From positions 124,001 through 188,000 of the forward strand of contig DASQKY010000005.1 of NCBI GenBank assembly GCA_035630295.1: a stretch of DNA of 64,000 bases, written 5' to 3'. This DNA is from Acidimicrobiales bacterium. Its GTDB lineage: Bacteria > Actinomycetota > Acidimicrobiia > Acidimicrobiales > Iamiaceae. Made by a program: the position numbers and the translations under genes. The notes beneath the pieces were generated by a model. The model did not search any database, was not told the DNA's origin, and was given only the letters and a program-made list of their open reading frames with translations. The first letter of the stretch is position 1. The number at the start of each line of letters is the position of its first letter. Positions 57,246 through 64,000 of the stretch are shown in pieces.

Positions 57246-58766
57246 TCACCCCAGCTCCGGGGCCGCGGAGGGCACGGGCACGCCGGCCAGCTCGGCCCCC
57301 ACCACATCGGCCTCGCCCGGCACCTCGCCGGCCGGGTGGGCGGTGCGGGAGCTGCGCCGCACCCCGGCCGCGGCCACGATGCAGGCCAGCGCCAGCACGG
57401 CGCCGGCCAGGTAGCCGGCCGGGTAGCTGTCGGCCAGGCCCACGGTGGCCTCCCGGGCCTGCTGCACGGCCTGCATGAGCTGGATCCCGAAGGTCACGCC
57501 GACCTGCACGACCATCTGCTGGGCGGCGCCGGCCACCCCCAGGTCGGCCTCGTCCACGGCGTGGGCCACGGTCGAGGCCATGGCCGGGTTGGACACGCCC
57601 ATGGCCACACCGGCCAGGGCCAGGCCGCCGACGATGACCAGCGCCGGCGTGCCGGTCCCGATGGTCGACATCCACACCATGGACGCGGCGATGGCGGCGG
57701 CGCCGGCCACGCCGGCCAGGCGCTCGCCCAACCGGCCCACCACCAGGGCGGCCAGCGGGCCGGCGATGGCGAAGCTGAGGGGCCGGGCCGTCGACACCAG
57801 GCCGGTGCGGGTCTCGGAGTAGCCCAGCACGTTCTGCATGAGCAGCGGGGTGAGCACGAAGCTGCCCATGTAGGTGGCGTTCATCAGGCCCAGCATGAGG
57901 ATGGGCAGGGCGAAGTTGCGGCGCCGCAGGTACCGGGTGGGCAGGAACGGGTGCGGGGCCCGGGACTCCTGGGCCAGGAAGCCCACGGCGGCCAGGGGGG
58001 ACAGGAGGAAGCCGCCCACCACCAGCGCGTCGGACCACCCCCGCCGGGGGGCCAGGTTGAGCGCCACCAGCACCGGCGTGACCGCCAGGGCCAGCAGGAC
58101 GGCCCCGGGCCAGTCGAAGCGGCCACTCTCGGTCCGGCGGGGCGTCTCGGGCAGGACCCGGGCGGCCACGGCCAGGGCGACCAGGGTGAGGGGCACCTGG
58201 CCGGCGAACAGGGCCCGCCACCCGAAGGCAGAGACCAGGGGGCCGCCGATCACCACCCCGACGACGGGGCCCCCGGCGGCCACCATCGACCACCACCCCA
58301 GGGCCCGGACCCGCTGGGAGCGCGGGAACACCAGGGAGATGAGGGCGAAGGAGGCGGGCCCGGTGGCGGCCCCCTGGGCCGCGGCCAGGACCCGGAAGGC
58401 GATGAGCGACCCGGCGTCCCAGGCCACGGCGCTGGCCGCGGCGCTGACCGTGGCCCCCAGCAGGCCGAGCAGGAACACCCGCCGCTGCCCCCACAGGTCG
58501 CCGAGCTTGCCCACCGCCGGGCCGATGATGCCGAAGGCCAGGATGGGCCCGCTGACCACCCAGGTCAGGGTGCTCTGGCGCGAGCCCAGGTCCTCCGCGA
58601 TCCGGGGGATGGACACGGCCAGGATGGTGATCGTCACGTTGACGGTGAACAGGCCGAGCAGGAGGGTGACGAGGATGGCCCGCGGCGACCGATCGGTGCG
58701 CAGGGCGGCCACGTCGTCGCCGGCCGGCGCCGGCCCCGGGGCGGCCCCCGCCTCGTCGTCGACCAT
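57246..58766 (-). CDS. MFS drug:H+ antiporter, DHA2 (QacA/EmrB) type
   Basis: A 506-residue efflux transporter with about 14 predicted helices. It shows the DHA2 motifs LGDLWGQRRVFLLGL (motif A) and AFRVLAAAQGAATGPASFAL (motif B), with AAAGGPVVGVVIGG as the motif C region. Such pumps export cationic or amphiphilic toxins, dyes or antibiotics. ATG 58766 is preceded by TAGGGT (8 nt away) and a 20-bp TetR palindrome that abuts this -10 box, so it is repressed until an inducer appears. The best candidate repressor is the TetR at 54168, which has a related site before its own gene. Confidence 0.92.
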   Translation of the reverse strand: MVDDEAGAAPGPAPAGDDVAALRTDRSPRAILVTLLLGLFTVNVTITILAVSIPRIAEDLGSRQSTLTWVVSGPILAFGIIGPAVGKLGDLWGQRRVFLLGLLGATVSAAASAVAWDAGSLIAFRVLAAAQGAATGPASFALISLVFPRSQRVRALGWWSMVAAGGPVVGVVIGGPLVSAFGWRALFAGQVPLTLVALAVAARVLPETPRRTESGRFDWPGAVLLALAVTPVLVALNLAPRRGWSDALVVGGFLLSPLAAVGFLAQESRAPHPFLPTRYLRRRNFALPILMLGLMNATYMGSFVLTPLLMQNVLGYSETRTGLVSTARPLSFAIAGPLAALVVGRLGERLAGVAGAAAIAASMVWMSTIGTGTPALVIVGGLALAGVAMGVSNPAMASTVAHAVDEADLGVAGAAQQMVVQVGVTFGIQLMQAVQQAREATVGLADSYPAGYLAGAVLALACIVAAAGVRRSSRTAHPAGEVPGEADVVGAELAGVPVPSAAPELG

Positions 58767-58774
58767 GGGGCGGC

Positions 58775-58780
58775 ACCCTA
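58775..58780 (-). promoter_or_regulatory. -10 box of the MFS pump
   Basis: TAGGGT lies 8 nt before ATG 58766 on the minus strand. Its 5' base is shared with the palindromic operator. Confidence 0.5.
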
Positions 58781-58799
58781 CTTGACCAGCCGGTCAAGT
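58780..58799. promoter_or_regulatory. TetR-type operator of the MFS pump
   Basis: ACTTGACCGGCTGGTCAAGT (minus strand) is a perfect 8+4+8 inverted repeat. It occupies the space between -35 and -10, the classical position for TetR repression. Confidence 0.7.
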
Positions 58800-58853
58800 C
58801 CTCCTCGGTTGCCCGCCCGCGGCGCCGGCCACCGGGCGCCCGGCCCGCCTCGA

Positions 58854-61049
58854 TCAGTCGAGGAGGATGTCGACCTCGGCGCCCCGGCGGACGCGCTCCC
58901 CGGCGGCGGGGCTGGTGCCGGCCGGGGTGCCGGCCGCCGGGCCCCGGGCCTCGCCGGGGGCCAGCCCCTCGGCCTCCAGCAGGGCCACCGCGTCGGGCAG
59001 TGAACCGGCCCCGCTGACATCGGGCACCGTCACCAGGTCCGGACCCTGGGACACGACCACCACCACCTCGCCCCCGCGCTCCACCTGCGTCCCCGGCCCG
59101 GGATCGAGCGAGATGACCAGCCCGGCGGCCACGTCGTCGCTGAAGGCCTCCTCGGCCACCGGCGCCAGGCCCAGTGCCTCCAGGGCGGCGACCGCGTCGT
59201 CCCGGGCCGCTCCCACCAGGCCGTCCGGGACGGCCCGGGGCTCGGGGCCCTGGGAGACCACCAGGCCCACCTCGGTCCCCCGCTCCAGGCGCTCCGGCAG
59301 GCCGCCCTCGACCTCGACCACCTGACCGGCCGGCACCTCCTCGTCGAAGCGGGGCGTGACGGCGGGGACCAGGCCGGCCCGCACCAGCCGGGCCTCGGCC
59401 TCGGCCCGGGGCAGGCCCCGAGCCAGGTCGGGCCGGTCCACCAGCGTGGGCCCGGCCGAGACCACCAGCGTGACCGCCTCGCCCTCCTCCACCTCGGTGC
59501 CCGGCGCCGGCCGGGTGCCCAGCACCTCGCCGGCCGCGGTCCCGTCGCGGCGCTCGTGGTCGACGGCGACCCGGTACCCGAGCTGGGTGAGGGCGGAGCG
59601 GGCCGCGGCCTCGGTCGACCCGGCCACGGTGGGGAGGCGGTGGGTGGGGGCGCTGGCGGTGAGGTCGGCCACCAGCAGCCCGGCGGCCACGCCGGCGCCG
59701 GCCAGCAGCAGCACGGCCAGGACCGTCCACGGCCACCGGCGGCGACGACGACCGGTGGGCGAGCGGGGGTCCCACGGCTCGCCGTCGTCCCCCCCGTCGT
59801 CGGCGGCGGCGTACCCGTCGGCCCCCCCGGAGCGGATGGTGGGCTCTCCCGCCCCGGACGGGGCCCGGGCCCACGCCGGGTCGACCACGGTGTGGTCCTC
59901 GCCCACGGGCTCGGAGGCCGGCGGGTCGCTGGGGGCGACGTCCGGGGAGGAGGGCCAGACCGTCCCTGCTCCGGGGCCGGCCACCGGCCGCCACGTGGCC
60001 TCCAGGGCGGTCAGGTCGACCTCGCCCTCGTCCCCGGCGGGGCGGGGGCCGGGGCCGGCATCGCTCCCGGCGGCGAGGGGCGGGCCGCCCCCGGCCGGGG
60101 AGGGACCGGCCACGAAGGCCGGGACCTCCAGGTCGTCGGGTGGGAGCCGGTCCCCCACCAGGGTGGTGGGGTCGCGGTCGGGGGCCAGGTCGACCTCCAC
60201 CGCCCCGGCCAGGGGCAGCGGTGCCGGCCGGGGCAGCGCGGGGGCCACCCGGGCCAGGGCCACGGCCAGGCCCCGGGCGTCGAGGCGGTCGTCGGGGTCG
60301 GGCGTGCCGGCGGCCTCCACCGGCCCGCCCAGCGGGCCCAGTCCGTCGGGGGCCACCAGGGGCCGGCCCACCCGGGCCATGAGCGTGCCCAGGGTGGTGT
60401 CGGAGGCGAAGGGCACCTGGCCGGTGACCGCCTCCACCACCACCAGGGCCAGCGAGTACACGTCGGCCCGGCCGCTCAGGGCCAGGCCCTGGGCCTGCTC
60501 GGGGGAGGCGTAGCGGGCGGTGCCCACCACCGCGCCCTGGGGCTCGGTCCAGGCCGCCTCGGCCAGGGCCCGGGCCAGCCCGAAGTCGGCGATGCGCAGG
60601 CGGCCGTCGTCGTCGAAGAGCAGGTTGGCCGGCTTGATGTCCCGGTGGACGAAGCCCCGCCGGTGGGCGTAGTCGAGGCCCCGCGCCGCCTGCAGGCCGA
60701 CCACCAGCGCCTGGGAGGGGGTGAGGCGGTGGCCCCGGTCGAGCACGGCCCGGAGGCTGCCGCCCCCCAGGTACTCGGTGACGATCCAGGGCACGCCGTC
60801 GTCGTCCTGGCCCCAGTCGTAGGCGGCCATGACGTGCGGGTGGTTCAGGGCCGCGGCGGCCTGGGCCTCGGCCCGGAACCGGCGCAGGAAGTCCTGGTCC
60901 TCGGCCAGGGCGTCGTGCAGGACCTTGACCGCCACCGAGCGGCGCAGGCGCACGTCGTCGGCCAGGAACACCTGGGCCGACGCCCCCCGCCCGATCGGGG
61001 CCCGCAGCCGGTAGCGGCCGCCCAGCACCCGACCGATCTGCTCGGCCAT
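58854..61049 (-). CDS. PASTA-type Ser/Thr protein kinase (PknB-like)
   Basis: A 731-residue transmembrane kinase that in relatives senses peptidoglycan fragments and controls growth and cell-wall synthesis. The kinase domain lies at about 12-265 (GRGASAQVFLADD, VAVKVLHDA, HRDIKPANLLF, ADFGLARAL, GTARYASPEQA). An acidic Pro/Ala-rich juxtamembrane region follows, with a TM helix at about 441-463. Four PASTA repeats (about 473-533, 534-602, 603-672 and 673-731) each end in a VxVVxSxGP-like turn. The start is ATG 61049, with TACTAT at 61072-61077 as -10 box. It is divergent from a small membrane protein gene. The genes usually next to pknB (ftsW/rodA, pbpA, pstP) are absent here. Confidence 0.93.
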   Translation of the reverse strand: MAEQIGRVLGGRYRLRAPIGRGASAQVFLADDVRLRRSVAVKVLHDALAEDQDFLRRFRAEAQAAAALNHPHVMAAYDWGQDDDGVPWIVTEYLGGGSLRAVLDRGHRLTPSQALVVGLQAARGLDYAHRRGFVHRDIKPANLLFDDDGRLRIADFGLARALAEAAWTEPQGAVVGTARYASPEQAQGLALSGRADVYSLALVVVEAVTGQVPFASDTTLGTLMARVGRPLVAPDGLGPLGGPVEAAGTPDPDDRLDARGLAVALARVAPALPRPAPLPLAGAVEVDLAPDRDPTTLVGDRLPPDDLEVPAFVAGPSPAGGGPPLAAGSDAGPGPRPAGDEGEVDLTALEATWRPVAGPGAGTVWPSSPDVAPSDPPASEPVGEDHTVVDPAWARAPSGAGEPTIRSGGADGYAAADDGGDDGEPWDPRSPTGRRRRRWPWTVLAVLLLAGAGVAAGLLVADLTASAPTHRLPTVAGSTEAAARSALTQLGYRVAVDHERRDGTAAGEVLGTRPAPGTEVEEGEAVTLVVSAGPTLVDRPDLARGLPRAEAEARLVRAGLVPAVTPRFDEEVPAGQVVEVEGGLPERLERGTEVGLVVSQGPEPRAVPDGLVGAARDDAVAALEALGLAPVAEEAFSDDVAAGLVISLDPGPGTQVERGGEVVVVVSQGPDLVTVPDVSGAGSLPDAVALLEAEGLAPGEARGPAAGTPAGTSPAAGERVRRGAEVDILLD

Positions 61050-61071
61050 GCGCGAGGTCGCCACCCCCGGG

Positions 61072-61077
61072 ATAGTA
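61072..61077 (-). promoter_or_regulatory. -10 box of the PASTA kinase gene
   Basis: TACTAT on the minus strand, 22 nt before ATG 61049. It is one of the closest matches to the TATAAT consensus in the window. Confidence 0.45.
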
Positions 61078-61176
61078 CGGCGCCAGCACCGCCGGCCCGG
61101 TGAGGGGGGCGGGCGGCCGTCCGGCGGGCCCGTCCGATGTCCCCCCCGGACCGGGACGCTGGCACGATGGGAGGCC

Positions 61177-61785
61177 ATGGTCGATCCGCCGTCCCCCGAC
61201 GAGCCGGGCCCCGGCGTCGGCCTGGAGCCGGACGACCCGCCGGTGCCGGTGGACCCCACCGCCGCCGACGAGGAGCACCGGGCCCGGGAGATCCGCGACC
61301 CCCTGCCCCAGCCTCTGGTCTCGGTCCGGCGCCTGGTGATCGCCGCCCTGCTGCTGGTGGCCGTGGGCTGCCTGGTGGTGGCCGGCCGGTCCGGGGGCGA
61401 CACCGACCGCCGCACCGACGCCCAGCCCGCCATCGCCAGCTTCACCCCCGCCCCCGGGGGCCGGGTGATCCGCCAGTCGACGGTGGGCGTGATCCTCGAG
61501 CAGGGCTACGACGGGCGCCTCACCATCAACGGCACCGCCATCCCGGAGGCCCAGATGGAGGGGGCCGTCGTCCCCGGCACCGACGCCTACGAGCGCCTGA
61601 CCGAGGACCAGCGCCGCCTCGGGCCCCGGCCCAACAACAGGGAGCGGGTGCTGTTCCGCCCCGGGCCGGGCCAGGCCATCACTGAGCTCGACACCGGCGA
61701 GGTGCAGATCACCGTGCGCTACTGGCGGGTGGCCGACGGCGAGCAGACGGCCCGGACCTTCAGCTACTCGATCTACACCGTCTGA
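61177..61785 (+). CDS. single-pass membrane protein of unknown function
   Basis: A 202-residue protein. The N-terminal about 45 residues are acidic and Pro-rich (cytosolic). One helix spans about 50-70 (LVIAALLLVAVGCLVVAG), and a C-terminal outer domain of about 130 residues follows, with IASFTPAPGGRVIRQSTVGV, LTINGTAIPEAQMEG and VQITVRYWRVADGEQTARTF. It looks like a beta-rich fold. No family is recognised. ATG 61177 has GGGAGG only 3 nt upstream. It is divergent from the PASTA kinase and overlaps the AraC gene by 13 bp at its 3' end. Confidence 0.7.
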   Translation: MVDPPSPDEPGPGVGLEPDDPPVPVDPTAADEEHRAREIRDPLPQPLVSVRRLVIAALLLVAVGCLVVAGRSGGDTDRRTDAQPAIASFTPAPGGRVIRQSTVGVILEQGYDGRLTINGTAIPEAQMEGAVVPGTDAYERLTEDQRRLGPRPNNRERVLFRPGPGQAITELDTGEVQITVRYWRVADGEQTARTFSYSIYTV

Positions 61786-62801
61786 GCGGCTCGGGCCTGG
61801 GCTTGGGCCGGGGCCGGCGGCTCCGCCCCCCGGCCGACGGCCCGGGCCCGCTCGGCCTTGGCCGCGTCCTCGGCCTTGCCGGCCTTGCGGTGGTGCGAGG
61901 GGTTGATGCCGTGCACCCGCTTGAAGGCGGTGCTGAGGGAGTAGACGGTGCCGTAGCCCACCTCGCGGGCCACCGCGGCCAGGCCGTCGTCGGTGGCCCG
62001 GAGCAGGTCGGCGGCCAGGCTGAGGCGCCACCGGGCCAGGTAGCCCATGGGCGCCTCGCCCACCCGATCGACGAAGCGACGGGCCAGGGTGGTCCGGGTG
62101 CCGCCCACCTCGTCGGCCAGGCTCTCCACCGACCAGGCCCGGGCCGGATCCGCGTGGAGCAGCCGTAGGGCGGCGGCCACCATGGGGTCGGCGTAGGCCG
62201 CGTACCAGGCCGGCGGATCGGCCTCGGGGCGGAGGAACCAGGTCCGCACGGACCGGATGACGACCAGGTCGAGCAGGCGCTGGAGCACGGCGTCCTGCCC
62301 GGGGGCACCGCTGGTCACCTCGGCGTCGAGCAGCGTCACGAACGGGCTGTCGAGCTCGCGGGCGGAGACGACGAGCCGGGGGGGCAGGGCGTCCAGCAGC
62401 CGGCGGCTCAGCTCGCCGTCGGAGTGGTAGGCCCCGACCAGCAGGACCGTCGACCCCACGCGGTCCCGGCCCCACGGCCGGCGGCTGAGGGGCGCCACCT
62501 CACCGGGCGCGCCGGCCGGCGACCACCGTGCCTCGGGGTGGACGACGACCTGGGGCGGCGTGGCCACGTCGTCGGCCACCGTGTAGGCGCCCACGTCGTG
62601 GAGGAGGGCGACGTCGCCGGCCCGCACGTGCACCGGGTCGCCCCGGCCGGTCACCAGCCAGGCGTCACCCCGGACGGCGGTGACCACCCCCAGGGTGGCG
62701 TCGTCGTCGATGCGCAGGGCCCACGGGGCGGCGAGGACGGACCGGAACACGGTGGCGCCGCGGGCACACGGCCCCTGGAGCAGTCCGGCCAGCACGTCCA
62801 C
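61773..62801 (-). CDS. AraC-family regulator with cupin sensor domain
   Basis: A 342-residue protein. The N-terminal cupin (Cupin_6-type) domain covers about 1-175 (MDVLAGLLQGPCARGATVF start, HVRAGDVALLHDVGAYTV). The C-terminal double HTH of the AraC/XylS family covers about 195-300: WSVESLADEVGGTRTTLARR, then GYLARWRLSLAADLLRATDDGLAAVAREVGYGTVYSLSTAFKR. A short charged Ala-rich tail follows. The start is GTG 62801 with TACGGT 7 nt upstream, so it is leaderless. This cupin-AraC type often controls nearby oxidoreductase or efflux genes, but no obvious target is adjacent. Confidence 0.9.
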   Translation of the reverse strand: MDVLAGLLQGPCARGATVFRSVLAAPWALRIDDDATLGVVTAVRGDAWLVTGRGDPVHVRAGDVALLHDVGAYTVADDVATPPQVVVHPEARWSPAGAPGEVAPLSRRPWGRDRVGSTVLLVGAYHSDGELSRRLLDALPPRLVVSARELDSPFVTLLDAEVTSGAPGQDAVLQRLLDLVVIRSVRTWFLRPEADPPAWYAAYADPMVAAALRLLHADPARAWSVESLADEVGGTRTTLARRFVDRVGEAPMGYLARWRLSLAADLLRATDDGLAAVAREVGYGTVYSLSTAFKRVHGINPSHHRKAGKAEDAAKAERARAVGRGAEPPAPAQAQARAAQTV

Positions 62802-62808
62802 AGGCGGA

Positions 62809-62814
62809 ACCGTA
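62809..62814 (-). promoter_or_regulatory. -10 box of the AraC gene (leaderless)
   Basis: TACGGT lies 7 nt upstream of GTG 62801. Confidence 0.45.
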
Positions 62815-62863
62815 GACGCTGGCCCGGCGCCGGCCGGGCGGGGGCCTCCCGGCCCGGGCCCCG

Positions 62864-64000
62864 TCAGCCCCCGTCGTCGCCGGGCCGCTGGCCCGTCTCC
62901 AGCAGGTGGACGAAGGCGGCCTCGTCCAGGACGGGGACCCCGAAGCTCTCGGCCTTGGCCAGCTTGGAGGCCCCCGGGTCGGCCCCGACCACCAGGGCGT
63001 AGGTCTTGCCCGACACGGCGCCGGTGCTCTTGCCCCCGCGGGCCTTGATGGCCGCCGCCGCCTCGTCCCGGCTGAAGCCGTCCAGGGTGCCGGACACCAC
63101 CACCGCCTTGCCCAGGAGCACGGGCTCGATGTCGGGACGCTCGGGGCCCTCCAGGTTGAGCCCGGCCCGGCGCAGGCGCGCCACCAGGGCGGCGTGCTCG
63201 GGGTCGTCGAACCACTCCCGCACCGCCCCGGCGATGACCGGCCCCACACCGTCCACCGCGGCCATGGTCTCGGCCTCCGCGGCCTCGATGGCGTCGAGGT
63301 GCCCGAAGGCGGTGGCCAGGGCCTCGGCCCCGGCCGGGCCCAGGTGCCGGATGTTGAGCCCCACCAGCAGGCGGGCCAGGGGGCGCTGGCGCGAGGCGTC
63401 GATGGCGGCCTGGAGGTTGCTGATGGCCTTGGCCTCGAAGCCCCGGAAGGTGTCGGCGGTGGCCACGAAGCGGGCCACGTCGGCGGCCAGGTCCCCGGCC
63501 AGCTCAGAGCCCAGCAGCTCGGTCGCGCCGTCGGGGGCGGTGGAGGTCACGTCGGAGGGGGCGAGGTCGTAGCCCCTGGCCTTGGGGTCCCCCCGGCGCT
63601 CCCGCATGGTGGCCAGGGCGGCCACGAACCAGTCGTTGATCAGGGTCCGCAGGGCCCAGAAGTGGTCCCAGTCGATCTCGTAGAGGCCGGCCACGTCGGC
63701 GATGAGGCCCAGGTCGAGGAACAGCCGGACCCGCAGCTCGCCGAAGCCCTCGATGTCCATCGAGCCCCGGCCGGCGAAGTGCTCGATGTGCCCGGCCCTC
63801 TGGAACGGGCACTCCAGGTCGACGCAGCGGGTGTCGCTCTCCCCCTCGGGCCGGACCAACCTCGAGCGCCGGGGGCAGGGGCACGTGGTGGGGAACGTCC
63901 ACCGGGGTCGGCTCGGGTCGTCGCGGGGCAGGACGGGGCCGACCACCTCGGGGATGACGTCGCCGGCCCGGCGCACGACGACCACGTCGCCCTCACGGAC
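62864..64000 (-). CDS. ligA: NAD-dependent DNA ligase, C-terminal part (runs off the right edge)
   Basis: Seals nicks in replication and repair using NAD. Only the 3' part of the gene is inside the window: the end of the OB fold (EGDVVVVRRAGDVIPEVVG), the four-cysteine zinc finger (TTCPCPRRSRL to TRCVDLECPF), the HhH domain and a C-terminal BRCT domain (LLGKAVVVSGTLDGFSRDEA to KLAKAESFGVPVLDEAAFV). After IADVAGLYEID about 85 extra residues (WDHFWALRTLINDWFVAALA through DTFRG) are inserted before FEAKAISNLQAAIDASRQRP, where usual LigA proteins continue directly. The insertion is in frame and continuous. The true start lies beyond 64000. Confidence 0.93.
   Translation of the reverse strand, partial: VREGDVVVVRRAGDVIPEVVGPVLPRDDPSRPRWTFPTTCPCPRRSRLVRPEGESDTRCVDLECPFQRAGHIEHFAGRGSMDIEGFGELRVRLFLDLGLIADVAGLYEIDWDHFWALRTLINDWFVAALATMRERRGDPKARGYDLAPSDVTSTAPDGATELLGSELAGDLAADVARFVATADTFRGFEAKAISNLQAAIDASRQRPLARLLVGLNIRHLGPAGAEALATAFGHLDAIEAAEAETMAAVDGVGPVIAGAVREWFDDPEHAALVARLRRAGLNLEGPERPDIEPVLLGKAVVVSGTLDGFSRDEAAAAIKARGGKSTGAVSGKTYALVVGADPGASKLAKAESFGVPVLDEAAFVHLLETGQRPGDDGG

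Noticed and set aside
57238-62475. A continuous open frame of about 1,745 codons on the minus strand spanning the MFS, PASTA kinase and AraC genes
   Set aside because: It is composed of Arg, Gly, Pro and Ala runs, has no recognisable domain, and covers well-supported genes in other frames. Such shadows are usual at very high GC.

Overview
The window is a piece of a very GC-rich (roughly three-quarters G+C by eye) chromosome of an actinomycete, most likely of the class Acidimicrobiia (Iamia-like). The reasons are the actinobacterial forms of serC and of the IclR-type leu regulator, PASTA kinase, KARI, DM13, META and sunset-domain proteins, and a backbone gene order that resembles the ligA-gatCAB-ilvBNC-serA-leuB-leuCD region of Mycobacterium tuberculosis. 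The species assignment is inference. No rRNA, tRNA, CRISPR array, IS element or integrase was found.

Backbone. The left third holds branched-chain amino acid and serine biosynthesis. leuB-ilvE-cimA (minus strand, 5.9-2.3 kb) is preceded by an 11-codon leader peptide and an intrinsic terminator. leuCD (9.2-11.3 kb) is divergent from an IclR/NdgR-type regulator across a perfect 15-bp palindrome. serA, an S9 peptidase, an aspartate-type aminotransferase and the divergent serC lie at 14-20.6 kb. ilvB-ilvN-ilvC (27.6-24.1 kb) again follows an 11-codon leader peptide. greA, a YqeY-like protein, two alpha/beta hydrolases, a TauE-type exporter and small secreted proteins fill the gaps. gatC-gatA-gatB (52.1-48.9 kb) and the 3' part of ligA (62.9 kb to the right edge) continue the backbone.

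Accessory blocks. (1) 20.8-24 kb: a META lipoprotein gene whose last 113 bp are repeated 1.6 kb downstream, bracketing an oppositely oriented beta-helix (tailspike/pectate-lyase-like) gene, then a DM13 protein. (2) 28-32.6 kb: a four-gene operon of a flavoprotein-like oxidoreductase, a four-helix membrane protein, a Ser/Thr kinase and a zinc-ribbon/FHA protein. (3) 32.6-37.3 kb: a frameshifted AbiEi/DUF559-type gene between two identical palindromic repeats, a CPA2 antiporter with stress-protein-like tail, and a divergent pair of XRE regulators, one coupled to an ImmA/IrrE protease. (4) 37.3-41.6 kb: two overlapping ABC exporter pairs followed by a collapsed MATE pseudogene. (5) 41.6-48.7 kb: a receptor-like kinase and a lower-GC pair of secreted proteins (metzincin protease; Ig-like/DUF4214 surface protein). 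The surface protein's signal peptide is separated from its body by an 11-base C homopolymer that is out of frame in this assembly. (6) 52.2-62.8 kb, between gatC and ligA: secreted proteins, a lipase, a TetR regulator, a GH26-like hydrolase, an MFS pump with a matching TetR operator, a PASTA kinase and an AraC regulator.

Recurring signals. Many genes have a TANNNT-like -10 element only 6-10 nt before the start codon, so leaderless mRNAs appear common. A 45-49 bp palindromic repeat occurs four times between genes, one copy with compensatory arm changes. A second palindromic family occurs as a tandem pair after greA.
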